64,000 nt of DNA from JAOPZW01 sp963851295 (GTDB taxonomy: Bacteria; Actinomycetota; Thermoleophilia; Solirubrobacterales; Solirubrobacteraceae). Below are positions 16,616 to 25,205 of this stretch, piece by piece (positions within the stretch are counted from its first letter, which is position 1; each line of letters opens with the position of its first letter). The position numbers and the translations under genes were made by a program. The notes beneath the pieces are model-generated. The model had not been told where the DNA came from. It ran no database searches and saw only the letters and a program-made list of their open reading frames with translations. The stretch is from positions 1-64,000 of the forward strand of contig CAWKOS010000002.1 in assembly GCA_963851295.1 (NCBI GenBank), written 5' to 3'.

Positions 16616-17259
16616 GCGATCACGAGCACGCAGACGACCACGACCACACGCCGATCGCCGACGGCGACGAGCCGCCGGCGGCGGCGCGCGTCCGCGCCCT
16701 CGAGGCGCTGCTCGTCGAGAAGGGCGCCGTCGACCCCGAGGACGTCCGCCGCGGCATCGACTGGCTCGTCTCGCGCTCGCCGGCCGACGGCGCGCGCCTC
16801 GTCGCGCGCGCATGGGTCGACCCGGCCTTCAAGGAGCGCCTCCTGGCCGACGCCCGCGCCGCGGCGCTCGAGCTCGGGCTCGACCCGGGACCGTCGCCGG
16901 TCGTCGTCGCGGTCGAGAACACCGAGGCCGTGCACCACATGGTCGTCTGCACGCTGTGCTCGTGCTACCCGCGGGCGCTGCTCGGCCCGCCGCCCGCCTG
17001 GTACAAGAGCCTGGCCTATCGCTCGCGCGCCGTCACGGACCCGCGCGGCGTGCTCGCGGAGTTCGGGGTGCGCCTCGGGGACGACGTGCAGCTGCGCGTC
17101 CTCGACTCGACCGCGGACATCCGCTACCTCGTGGTCCCGCGCCGGCCGCCCGGGACCGAGGACCTCGACGAGGACGAGCTCGCCGCCCTCGCGACGCGCG
17201 ACAGCATGATCGGCGTCGCCCTGCCCGCCGCCCCGACCGCGGCGGCGGTGGGGCCCTGA
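16612..17259 (+). CDS. Nitrile hydratase alpha / thiocyanate hydrolase gamma-type catalytic subunit
   Basis: The product is 215 aa. The metal site is C113-T-L-C116-S117-C118; Thr after the first Cys and Tyr after the last indicate the cobalt (non-iron) class. Two of these Cys are normally oxidised to sulfinate/sulfenate. PPAWYKSLAYRSRAVTDPRGVL and the IRYLVVPRRPPGTEDLDEDELAALATRDSMIG end are typical. The N-terminus is His/Asp-rich (DHEHADDHDHT), a possible metal-loading tail. The enzyme hydrates nitriles to amides, or thiocyanate if ScnC-like; substrate cannot be decided from sequence. No amidase or separate P47K-type chaperone is adjacent. Confidence 0.88.
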   Translation: MSDHEHADDHDHTPIADGDEPPAAARVRALEALLVEKGAVDPEDVRRGIDWLVSRSPADGARLVARAWVDPAFKERLLADARAAALELGLDPGPSPVVVAVENTEAVHHMVVCTLCSCYPRALLGPPPAWYKSLAYRSRAVTDPRGVLAEFGVRLGDDVQLRVLDSTADIRYLVVPRRPPGTEDLDEDELAALATRDSMIGVALPAAPTAAAVGP

Positions 17260-17792
17260 ACGCGGAGCACCCGCCCGCCCCGCGCGCCGCTCGGCTGCGC
17301 GCCGCCGCCGGGAGCGCGCTCTTCTTCGTCGTCGCGCCCGGCGCGACGGCCGTGCTCGTCCCGTGGCTGCTGACCGGCTGGGAGGCGCGCTCCGTGTCGT
17401 CGGCCGTGAAGCTCCTCGGCGGCGCCCTCATCGTCGCGGGCGCCGCCGTCCTCGTCCACGCCTTCGCGCGCTTCGTCGTCGAGGGCATCGGCACGCCGGC
17501 GCCCGTCGCCCCGACCGAGCACCTCGTCGTCGGCGGCCTGTACCGCCATGTGCGCAACCCGATGTACGTCGCGGTAGCGACGACCATCGTCGGCCAGGCG
17601 CTGTACCTCGGCCGCCCGGTGCTGCTCGCCTGGGCGGCCGTCTTCGTCGCGACCACCGCGGCCTTCGTGCGCCTCTACGAGGAGCCGACGCTCGAGCGCC
17701 AGTTCGGCGCCGAGTACGACGCCTACCGCCGCGCCGTCCCGGGCTGGTGGCCCCGCCTGCGCCCCTGGCGTCCTGGCGAGCCGCGGCGCTGA
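17256..17792 (+). CDS. Isoprenylcysteine methyltransferase-like membrane protein
   Basis: About 178 aa with four to five membrane helices. The signature GGLYRHVRNPMYVAV and the end EPTLERQFGAEYDAYRRAVPGWWPR match the ICMT/phospholipid-methyltransferase (PEMT) family of SAM-dependent membrane methyltransferases. The frame has no ATG/GTG/TTG near the 5' end; the CTG at 17256, overlapping the hydratase stop (CTGA), is the best candidate. An internal GTG at about 17350 would remove the first helix. Probably cotranscribed with the hydratase genes; a functional link is unknown. Confidence 0.7.
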   Translation: MNAEHPPAPRAARLRAAAGSALFFVVAPGATAVLVPWLLTGWEARSVSSAVKLLGGALIVAGAAVLVHAFARFVVEGIGTPAPVAPTEHLVVGGLYRHVRNPMYVAVATTIVGQALYLGRPVLLAWAAVFVATTAAFVRLYEEPTLERQFGAEYDAYRRAVPGWWPRLRPWRPGEPRR

Positions 17793-17798
17793 CGCCGC

Positions 17799-18953
17799 TC
17801 AGGCGACGATGGCGCGACGCAGGCGCCAGGTCGCCAGGACGATGGTGCTGGCCGCGAACGCCAGGAGCACCGCGACCTGGGGCAGCACGTCGGCCGCGCC
17901 CCCGCCGTGCTCGAGGAGCTTGGAGAAGGCGTCGTTGGCCCAGGCGTGGGGCGTCACGTGGGCGAACGCGCGCACGGCGGACGGGAAGACCTCGAGCGGC
18001 ACCATCGACCCGCCGAAGGCGGCGAGCCCGAGGCCGAGCAGGAGCGCGATGGGGCCCGCCTGCTGCTCGGTCGAGCACACCGAGCCCAGGAGCATCCCGG
18101 CGCCCGTTCCCACCAGGGCAAAGGCCAGGACCACCAGCGTGGTGCCGAGCGGGTTGCCCCAGCTCACGGAGAACAGCAGCGAGGAGCCGATGACGATGAT
18201 GAGCGCCTGCAGCAGCGCGATCGCGAGGCGGCCCAGCAGGACGCCCCAGAGGATCGAGCGCGACGGCGTGGGGGTGGAGAGCATGCGCCGCGCGATGCCC
18301 AGGCGCCGCGTCTCGATCAGCCAGACGGCGCCGTTGAGCGAGTTGAGGAACACGAAGAGCAGCAGCTGCGTGCTCGCGCCGCTCTCGAAGCGCCCCTCGG
18401 CGCGCGGGTAGGCCGATCCGTCGGGCTTGACGAGGGCGACGGTCACGCGCGGGACGTGCGCCGCGACGGCCTGCGCGTGCGCGAGCGCCGCGTCGAACGG
18501 CTCGCGCCCGTCGCGCCCGGCGAGCTGCGCAGCCCCGATCACGGCGCCCTCGTCGGCCGCCACCGACTGGACCGTCGCCGCGAGCTGCTGCGCCGTCGAG
18601 TCGGGCCGGCCGAGGTAGCGCAGCGTGGCCGGCCGGCCCGTGCGCACGCGCGCGTCGTAGTCGGCGGGCACCACGAGCCCGGCATCGACCCGCCCGCGCG
18701 CCACCGCGCGATCCATCTCGTGCTCGCTGTCGAAGCGCTCGACCTCGACGGATCGCTGCGCGTCGACGCCGGCCACGAGCCGATGGCCGAGCGCCCCGGT
18801 CCCGCCTACGACGCCGATCCGCGCCGAGGAGCCGCCGAACGCGGCGCCGAGCAGCAGGATGATGAGCAGCGGCAGCAGGATGAGGAAGAACACGTTGGCG
18901 CGCCAGCGCAGCAGGCGCCGGAGGTCCGTGCCGGCGATCGCGAGCGCCTTCAT
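17799..18953 (-). CDS. ABC-2 type exporter permease (second subunit)
   Basis: The product is 384 aa. The N-terminal helix (about 20-42, FFLILLPLLIILLLGAAFG) is followed by a large extracytoplasmic domain of about 170 residues. The membrane core then has five helices with the ABC-2 signature region (RRLGIARRMLSTPTPS, GSMVPLEVFPSAVRAFAHVTP). This is the YhaP/NatB/DrrB-like arrangement. Its ATG overlaps the stop of the previous permease by 4 nt. With it and the ATPase it forms one export operon on the minus strand. Confidence 0.85.
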   Translation of the reverse strand: MKALAIAGTDLRRLLRWRANVFFLILLPLLIILLLGAAFGGSSARIGVVGGTGALGHRLVAGVDAQRSVEVERFDSEHEMDRAVARGRVDAGLVVPADYDARVRTGRPATLRYLGRPDSTAQQLAATVQSVAADEGAVIGAAQLAGRDGREPFDAALAHAQAVAAHVPRVTVALVKPDGSAYPRAEGRFESGASTQLLLFVFLNSLNGAVWLIETRRLGIARRMLSTPTPSRSILWGVLLGRLAIALLQALIIVIGSSLLFSVSWGNPLGTTLVVLAFALVGTGAGMLLGSVCSTEQQAGPIALLLGLGLAAFGGSMVPLEVFPSAVRAFAHVTPHAWANDAFSKLLEHGGGAADVLPQVAVLLAFAASTIVLATWRLRRAIVA

Positions 18954-20104
18954 GGCGCCACCAGGCGGCGGGCGCGCAGCGCGGCGATGCCGCCCGCGAC
19001 GACGGCGAAGACGAGGATGGCGGCGGCCGGGCCGAGCGCGGCGCTCGCGCTGGCGCCGCCGGAGAGCTCCTGCAGACCGCGCAGGAACCAGCCGTGGGGC
19101 GAGGCGAGGCTCAGCACGGCCAGGGCGCCGCCGGCTTGGGCGATGGGGAAGAAGGAGCCGCCGAGCATGCCCAGCACGAGCGCGGCCATGGAGCCCCAGG
19201 TCTGGGCCTGGTCGGGCGTGCGGGCCAGCGTCGCCACGAGCGCCATGACCGCGGTCGCCGCGAGCACGCCGGCGACGATCAGCAGCGCGACGCCGAGGGG
19301 ATTGCCCCAGTGCGCGCCGAGCAGGATTCCCGTCGCTACGGCGAGCACGACCATGCTGACGATGCCGAGCGCGAGGCTCGTCAGCAGCTTGCCGACGAGA
19401 ATCGCGCCGTGGCGCACGGGAGCCGCGAGCATCCGCGCGAGCGTCCCGTCGCGGCGCTCGTCGAGGATGCTCGAGACGCCGAGCTGGACGGTGAAGAAGA
19501 GGAAGAAGACCGCCATGCCGGCCGCGTAGAACGTCGTCGCGTCGAGCTGCTTGCTCTGGGTCGTGACGTCGCGCACCGCGACCGGGCGCTGCGCCTGCTG
19601 GGCCAGCCGCGCCGCGGCCGGGGTGCCTCCCAGGGTGGCGGTGGCGATCCGGACGCCGTCGATCCGTGCCCCGTAGGAGCGCGCGATCGACTCGGCCACG
19701 AGCGAGCCGATCGTGCTGTCGACGTTGCCGAGCACCTCGATGCGCGCGGGGCGGCCCGACTCGACGGCGGTCGAGAAGCCGCGTGGGATGACGTAGGCGG
19801 CGGCCACCGTGCCGCGGTCGGCCAGCCGCCGTGCCTGCGCGACGGAGCGCTCGCGCCGCACGACGAGCAGCCCCTCGCGCTGGAGCTCGCCCAGGACGTG
19901 GGTCGTGAAGCCCTGCGCCGCCGGCCCGCCGTCGAGGTCGACGACCGCGTAGTGGAAGGTCGTGCGCCCGGAGCCGACGTCGTGGAGCACTAGTCCGAAG
20001 ATCGATGCGAGCGCGAGCGGCAGGACGAGCGCCACGAGCAGCGCCGAGCGATCGCGCAGGCGCTGGCGCAGGTCCTTGCCCGCGATGACGAGCGCCGTGC
20101 GCAT
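18950..20104 (-). CDS. ABC-2 type exporter permease (first subunit)
   Basis: The product is 384 aa, homologous in layout to the next gene: N-terminal helix at about 20-45, a soluble extracytoplasmic domain (residues 50-190), then helices with RRDGTLARMLAAPVRHGAILVGK and the SFFPIAQAGGALAVLSLASPHGW region. It pairs with the second permease to form a heterodimeric channel. Its start overlaps the stop of the ATPase gene by 1 nt (TGATG). Substrate is not evident; this family exports drugs, antibiotics or lipids. Confidence 0.85.
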   Translation of the reverse strand: MRTALVIAGKDLRQRLRDRSALLVALVLPLALASIFGLVLHDVGSGRTTFHYAVVDLDGGPAAQGFTTHVLGELQREGLLVVRRERSVAQARRLADRGTVAAAYVIPRGFSTAVESGRPARIEVLGNVDSTIGSLVAESIARSYGARIDGVRIATATLGGTPAAARLAQQAQRPVAVRDVTTQSKQLDATTFYAAGMAVFFLFFTVQLGVSSILDERRDGTLARMLAAPVRHGAILVGKLLTSLALGIVSMVVLAVATGILLGAHWGNPLGVALLIVAGVLAATAVMALVATLARTPDQAQTWGSMAALVLGMLGGSFFPIAQAGGALAVLSLASPHGWFLRGLQELSGGASASAALGPAAAILVFAVVAGGIAALRARRLVAP

Positions 20105-21045
20105 CAGTCACGCAGCGCCTTGCCCGTGAGGTGCAGGAAGACGGCCTCGAGGTCGGGCTCGTTCACGTCGACGCCGTGCACCGAGGCGCCGCCTTCGGCG
20201 GCCGCGCGCAGGAGCTCGGGCAGGAGCGTGCGCGCCTGGTCGACGATCAGCGACAGCGACCCGTCGGCCGCGCTCGCGGCGAGGACGCCCGGGAGCGCGC
20301 CCACCGCCTGCGCCGCCGCCGGGAGAGCGCCCGTCGCCTCGATGACCACGCGGTCGTGCTCGCCCACGAGGGCGACGAGCTCGGCGCGCGTGCCCTCGGC
20401 CTTGAGCTGGCCGAGGTCGACGATCCCGATCCGGTCGCACAGGCGCTCGGCCTCTTCCATGTAGTGCGTCGTGTAGAGCACCGCCATGCCCTCGGAGGAG
20501 AGCCGCTCGACGCTCTCCAGGATCGCGTTGCGGCTCTGCGGGTCGACGCCGACCGTGGGCTCGTCGAGGATCAGCAACTTCGGGCGGTGCAGCAGGCCGA
20601 TGCCGATGTTCAGCCGCCTCTGCATGCCGCCCGAGTAGGTCTTGGCCAGGTCGCCCGCGCGGTCGGCGAGGCCGATCACCTGCAGGACCTCGTCCACGCG
20701 CGTGCGCGCGCGCTCGGGAGCCATCCCATAGAGGCGCGCGAAGAAGCGCAGGTTCTCGCTCGCCGTGAGGTCCGGGTAGATCGCGAGCTCCTGCGGCACG
20801 TAGCCGATGGCCGCCTTGGCCTCGACGCTGCGCGTCGTGAGCGGGCGCCCGTCGACGACGACCTCGCCGGCATCGGCCTCGAGCAGGCCGCAGATCATCG
20901 AGATCGTCGTGGTCTTGCCCGCGCCGTTGGGCCCCAGCAGCCCGTACGTCTCGCCCTCGTCGACGCGCAGGCTCACGCCGTCCACCGCGACGGTCCTGCC
21001 GAAGCGCTTGCGCAGGTCACGGCACTCGAGGACGAGGTCGCTCAC
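20104..21045 (-). CDS. ABC exporter ATP-binding protein (DrrA/CcmA-like)
   Basis: The product is 313 aa with a GTG start. The nucleotide-binding domain has Walker A GPNGAGKTTT, Q-loop YVPQELAIYPDLT, signature YSGGMQRRLNIGIGL, Walker B LLILDEPTVGVDPQSR and H-loop YTTHYMEEAERLCDR. The C-terminal 80 residues form the DrrA-type regulatory extension. It drives the two permeases encoded directly downstream. The gene order ATPase-permease-permease and 1- to 4-nt overlaps indicate a single operon. Upstream 130 nt separate it from the DUF2461 gene. Confidence 0.93.
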   Translation of the reverse strand: MSDLVLECRDLRKRFGRTVAVDGVSLRVDEGETYGLLGPNGAGKTTTISMICGLLEADAGEVVVDGRPLTTRSVEAKAAIGYVPQELAIYPDLTASENLRFFARLYGMAPERARTRVDEVLQVIGLADRAGDLAKTYSGGMQRRLNIGIGLLHRPKLLILDEPTVGVDPQSRNAILESVERLSSEGMAVLYTTHYMEEAERLCDRIGIVDLGQLKAEGTRAELVALVGEHDRVVIEATGALPAAAQAVGALPGVLAASAADGSLSLIVDQARTLLPELLRAAAEGGASVHGVDVNEPDLEAVFLHLTGKALRD

Positions 21046-21175
21046 CGAGCTCCTTCTGACGGGTCGCTGGTGACCGCCGGCGAAGGGTCGCTCCGGCGCT
21101 TGTCCGGCGAGGATCGCACGCGTCGCAGGCGTCGTCCACCGGGGTTTCCCCGGATCGCCGCTGCGGCTCGGCGGG

Positions 21176-21826
21176 CTAGCGCTCCGCCCCGCGCTGCGAA
21201 GGCCCGACGTGCTCGCGCGTCCAGCGCACGAGCGCCGACGCGGCGTCGAGCTCGGCGCGGATCGTCTGCCCCGCCTTCGGCCGGTGCAGCCACGGCCCGG
21301 CCGGGTGGCGGCGCGACACGGTCATGCTCTTGCGCCGCAGCAGCTCCAGGCGCGGGTGGTCGGGCGCGTAGCCGCGCGGCGCGCGCACGAGCGCCGGCTC
21401 GCCGAGCTCGAGCCCGGCCGCCCGCGCACGCGCGACCGCGCGCGTCAACCCGCCCGCCGTGCGCCCGGCGTCGATCGCGCGGCGCATGCGGTCGAGCTGG
21501 TCGGGCGCCGGCTGGTAGAGCCCGGCCGCGACGAGGAACCCGTCGAGCGACAGCTCGACGTAGTAGCCGCCGGCGCCCTCGTAGCCGACCGCGAGCCCGA
21601 CATGCTCCTTCAGCGGCGGGCGCATGTGGAAGCGCGTGTCGTTCCACGGGCGGAACATGCGCGGGCGCCCCAGGTCGGAGAGGTCCTCGCCGAGCGCCTG
21701 CATCGGCGCGACGACGTGCGCGTCGTAACGGGCCCTGTTCGCCTTGAACCAGTCGCGATCGTTGTTGGCCTCGAGCTCGCGCAGGAACTCGAGCGCCTCG
21801 GGCGGGAAGCCCCGGAAGGCGGCCGC
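21176..21826 (-). CDS. DUF2461 (TIGR02453) family protein, start codon unclear
   Basis: About 216 aa. FRGFPPEALEFLRELEANND, RDWFKANRARYDAHVVAPM, RPWNDTRFHMRPPLKEHVGL and GYYVELSLDGFLVAAGLYQP are clear blocks of the DUF2461 family, whose function is unknown. The frame abuts the stop of the GH15 gene. No ATG, GTG or TTG exists in this frame between the upstream coding overlap and FRGFPPEAL, so the start is either non-canonical, lies upstream inside the GH15 gene, or was lost by a small indel around 21825. The coding potential itself is clear. Confidence 0.75.
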   Translation of the reverse strand, partial: AAAFRGFPPEALEFLRELEANNDRDWFKANRARYDAHVVAPMQALGEDLSDLGRPRMFRPWNDTRFHMRPPLKEHVGLAVGYEGAGGYYVELSLDGFLVAAGLYQPAPDQLDRMRRAIDAGRTAGGLTRAVARARAAGLELGEPALVRAPRGYAPDHPRLELLRRKSMTVSRRHPAGPWLHRPKAGQTIRAELDAASALVRWTREHVGPSQRGAER

Positions 21827-24800
21827 TACGGCATCACCACCGGGGCGATCGTCACCGGGCTGTGCACGGTGTAGTCGAGCTCGTTGGACTGCGCCGTCCC
21901 CGCCGGCGTCAGCACGTCGACCGCCTTCGGGACCTGGCCCGGGTCGAACGTGCAGTGCGGATCGCTGCTGGCGGTCGCGCAGACGCCGAACTGGAAGTCC
22001 TGCGGCGTGGGCTGGAAGCCGCGGGCCTGGTCGGAGCTGAAGCCGTCCTGGCCCGTGAGCACGACCGTGAAGGCCCAGCCCGCGGCCGGCGTGCCGAGCG
22101 CGGCCTTGGTCACCGAGAAGGTGATGTTCCGCGAGATCGCATTGCCGCGGATCCCGATCTGCCCGAGGGTCGCGCCGTCCGCGTCGACGAAGCGCTGGCC
22201 GAAGCCCTGCACCTCGATGAGGCGGCTCCATGCGCCCGGCGCGGCGATCGCGTAGCGGCGCTCGGGGAACGACGCCTCGGTCGACGTCGCGCTCGCGCCC
22301 GGTACGTGGACGTAGACGTCGACGAGCTGCGCGCCCAGCGGACTGCCGAACGTCGGCGACAGATCGCGCGTGCGCAGCTGGAAGACGATGCTCGGGCCCG
22401 CGTCGTAGACCGCGAAGTGCTCGATGTCGTACGCGCCGGCGTGGAAGTCGCCCGCCTTCGGGTAGGCGTAGTTGCCCGGCCCGTTGTCGTCGCCGTCGGG
22501 GTCGTCGGTCTGGAAGACGAGCGTCCCCGGCGGCTGGTCGAAGACGACCGTCCGCGCCACCCGCGCCGTGGCCCCGGACGGGCTCGTGGCGACCACGTTG
22601 AGCACGTAGGTCCCGCCCGCGAGCGCGACCGTCGCCGACCACGCCCCGCTCGCGTCCACGCTCGCCGCGTGCAGCGTCGTCTCGAAGCCGGTGTCGGTGT
22701 TGGTGGCCGCGATGTCGACCCGGTTGCCGGGCGCCGTCGTGCCCGTGACCTGCACCGAGCTGCCGACGAGGATCCCGTCGGCCGGCGCGGTGACGCTCAG
22801 CGACGTCTGACCCTGCGTGTGGCGCACGTAGCGGTCGAACGTGTAGTCGGGCCGGTCGAGCACGCGGCCCGCCGCGGCGTCGAGCGTCAGGCGCACGAAC
22901 TGCCCGGCCGACCACGTCAGCGCCGACGCCGAGCCTGCGGGCTTGCCGTTGACGAAGCCGATCGACGCGAAGCCCGGGTCGGTGCCGAAGGGCGACGCGG
23001 CCAGGTCGGGGAACTCCCAGGCCTGCTCGGTGATGAGTCCGACGCCCGAGCTCATCCTGCGCATGGCGTCCAGCCGCGCGATCGCCGCCGCGCCGGCGCC
23101 GGTGTCGATCTCGTACTGGCCGCGCTCGCCGGCGAGCACCGGCCAGAGGTGCCCGGTGCCCTGGTGGTTGGTGTTCGGGTCGCCGTTCTCCCACGGGCGC
23201 CCGTCGGAGGCGCGGTCGCCGTAGCCGTCGCCGTTGTAGCGATGGAACCCGACCCCGCTGGCCGTCGGCGCCGCGATCGTCGCGTCGACGACCTTCAGCG
23301 AGTTGATGATGTCCGCGTCCTTGGGCGACAGCAGCCCGAGCCGCGCGTACTCGAGGAAGCCCGCGTCGATGACCGCGCGCTGGTCGAGTGTCGGGCCGCC
23401 GTTTCCGACGCCGTACGGGGTCGCCGCGTTCGGGTCGCCCGTCTTCGACAGGCGGATGAAGTACGGGTCCGTGCTGGCGGGGCCGGTGGTGGTCAGCGTC
23501 CACGTCTTGAGGTTGCGCTGGAACTCGTCGGCCGTCCCGCGCCACACGCGCGCGGAGGCGTGGTCGCCGTTGCGGTCGGCGATGACCGCCGCCGCGACCA
23601 GCCCCGCGATCTCGGCCGAGATGGTGGAGGGCGAGTAGCCGCTCTGCTCCTCCCAGCGCTCGGGGCCGAAGGACGGCCCGTGGCTGGCGACGAAGTTCGC
23701 GGCGGGCGCGATGTGCGCGTTGTAGAAGGCCTTGTCGGTCAGTCCGACCGCGAGCGCCATGACCAGCGGGTAGGCGCACTCGTCGAGCTGGGTGTTGAAG
23801 CTGTCGGGCGCGAGCTTGCCGTTGGGCAGGCTGTTGCGCGGCATCGAGCCGTCGGGCTGTTGCTGGCGCTCGAAGAGGAAGCGCGTCATGTCGGTCGCCG
23901 TGCGGCGGTCGCCGGCGAGGAAGACCGCGGTCCACGCCTCGTAGAGGTCGCGCGCGAAGACCTCGCGGTAGGAGCCGAAGTAGGTGTTCTTCGGGTCGCC
24001 GGCCGAGACCGCCTGGCCCCACGGCGACGTCAGCGCGGCGGCGACGGCGCCGGGGAAGGTCTTGTCCTCGGCGGCCTTCACGTAGTTGGCGCTCAGGTAG
24101 TACTCGTCGAGGACGTCGCCCCAGTGCGAGGACGAGACGCCGTAGGGCCGCTTCGGCTTGACGAGCCTGCCGTCGTAGGCGTTCCAGCCCTTCTCGTAGC
24201 CCTTGCGCGCGTCGCCGAAGCCGTCGTGCAGCGAGCGCTGGGAGGCCGAGATCGCGTGCGCCTGGCTGTCGCCGTAGCCGAGCGCGAGCGTGAACTCGCC
24301 GTCGTGGCCGAGCGGGACGCGCCCGACCTGGACGAGGTTGCCGTGGGTCGCCGTGCTGTGCAGCGAGGTGAGCGCGTGGCTCATGTCGAGCTGCTTCAGG
24401 CCGTCGCTGGCCTGGCCCGCGAAGCCGTTGGTCGCCTGCGCCAGCCCGCCGCCGTCGACGTCGAGCGCCGAGTAGACGGGGATCGCGTAGTCGCGGTTGG
24501 GCGCGTTGGTCTTGGTGACCGTGTCCGAGCCGATCAACAGCGTGTGGCCGCCGGCGCCGGCCAGCGTCCCGTCGTCGGCGCCGCCGTTGCCGGTCCCGCC
24601 GCCGCCGTTGCCGTTGAGGGTCGGGTCGTGGCGGACGTACAGGCGGTAGTCGCTGAGCTTGCCCTTGAGTGCCTGGAACCTCGACCGGATGAGCACGGTC
24701 GGGCGCCACGGGTCCGTGACGTAGTCGGTGACGATCCGGTAGCGCCCGCTCTTGGCCGTCGTGGTCACGCGGCAGGTGAGGGCCCGGTCGTCGGTCGCCT

Positions 24801-25113
24801 TGACCGTGTAGGTCGTGTTGCGCGTCTGCAGGTCGGTGAAGGACGAGCCGTCGGTGACGATGTACTGCAGGGTCTCGACGTTGGTGTTGTCGTTGGTCGG
24901 GAAGTAGACGTCGCTCAGGACCCCGTTGGCGACCGTGAACCACACCTTCGACGTCGTGTTGCGCGCCGTCCCCACACAGTCCTTGCGCGCGAGGTCGAAG
25001 TGCGACAGGTCGCCCGGCCCGTCGCCGGCCGCCAGCGGCGCGGCGCCGGCCGGCGCGACGCAGATACCGACGATCAGCGCGGCCAGGGACAGGGACCGGG
25101 CAGAGCGGGACAT
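21826..25113 (-). CDS. Secreted GH15 glucoamylase/glucodextranase-like enzyme
   Basis: The product is 1095 aa with a Sec signal peptide (residues 1-24, AAPAGA region). An N-terminal beta-sandwich (about 30-290) precedes the GH15 alpha6/alpha6 barrel (about 310-700; SSHWGDVLDEYYLSANYVKA, SYREVFARDLYEAWTAVFLA, GSMPRNSLPNG, LDECAYP, GHLWPVLAGERGQYE). A bacterial-Ig-like domain (about 765-850) and a C-terminal glucodextranase-type module (about 855-1060, DPDGDDNGPGNYAYP) follow. It hydrolyses alpha-1,4/1,6 glucans from non-reducing ends outside the cell. Domain order matches bacterial glucodextranases. The catalytic glutamates should lie in the WEEQSGYSPST and WEFPDL/TEQAWEF regions. Confidence 0.9.
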   Translation of the reverse strand: MSRSARSLSLAALIVGICVAPAGAAPLAAGDGPGDLSHFDLARKDCVGTARNTTSKVWFTVANGVLSDVYFPTNDNTNVETLQYIVTDGSSFTDLQTRNTTYTVKATDDRALTCRVTTTAKSGRYRIVTDYVTDPWRPTVLIRSRFQALKGKLSDYRLYVRHDPTLNGNGGGGTGNGGADDGTLAGAGGHTLLIGSDTVTKTNAPNRDYAIPVYSALDVDGGGLAQATNGFAGQASDGLKQLDMSHALTSLHSTATHGNLVQVGRVPLGHDGEFTLALGYGDSQAHAISASQRSLHDGFGDARKGYEKGWNAYDGRLVKPKRPYGVSSSHWGDVLDEYYLSANYVKAAEDKTFPGAVAAALTSPWGQAVSAGDPKNTYFGSYREVFARDLYEAWTAVFLAGDRRTATDMTRFLFERQQQPDGSMPRNSLPNGKLAPDSFNTQLDECAYPLVMALAVGLTDKAFYNAHIAPAANFVASHGPSFGPERWEEQSGYSPSTISAEIAGLVAAAVIADRNGDHASARVWRGTADEFQRNLKTWTLTTTGPASTDPYFIRLSKTGDPNAATPYGVGNGGPTLDQRAVIDAGFLEYARLGLLSPKDADIINSLKVVDATIAAPTASGVGFHRYNGDGYGDRASDGRPWENGDPNTNHQGTGHLWPVLAGERGQYEIDTGAGAAAIARLDAMRRMSSGVGLITEQAWEFPDLAASPFGTDPGFASIGFVNGKPAGSASALTWSAGQFVRLTLDAAAGRVLDRPDYTFDRYVRHTQGQTSLSVTAPADGILVGSSVQVTGTTAPGNRVDIAATNTDTGFETTLHAASVDASGAWSATVALAGGTYVLNVVATSPSGATARVARTVVFDQPPGTLVFQTDDPDGDDNGPGNYAYPKAGDFHAGAYDIEHFAVYDAGPSIVFQLRTRDLSPTFGSPLGAQLVDVYVHVPGASATSTEASFPERRYAIAAPGAWSRLIEVQGFGQRFVDADGATLGQIGIRGNAISRNITFSVTKAALGTPAAGWAFTVVLTGQDGFSSDQARGFQPTPQDFQFGVCATASSDPHCTFDPGQVPKAVDVLTPAGTAQSNELDYTVHSPVTIAPVVMP

Positions 25114-25205
25114 GGAGGCTCCTGGGGAAGGGTGGGCGGCGAGGCGAGCCTAACCGGGTCGCCGCGACCGCTGCAAACCGGCTGGTCCGAATAGGCTCAC
25201 GCGCC

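Noticed and set aside
21862..25194. Plus-strand 1110-aa ORF opposite the GH15 gene
   Set aside because: Antisense shadow; the GH15 protein has signal peptide and catalytic-barrel motifs on the minus strand.
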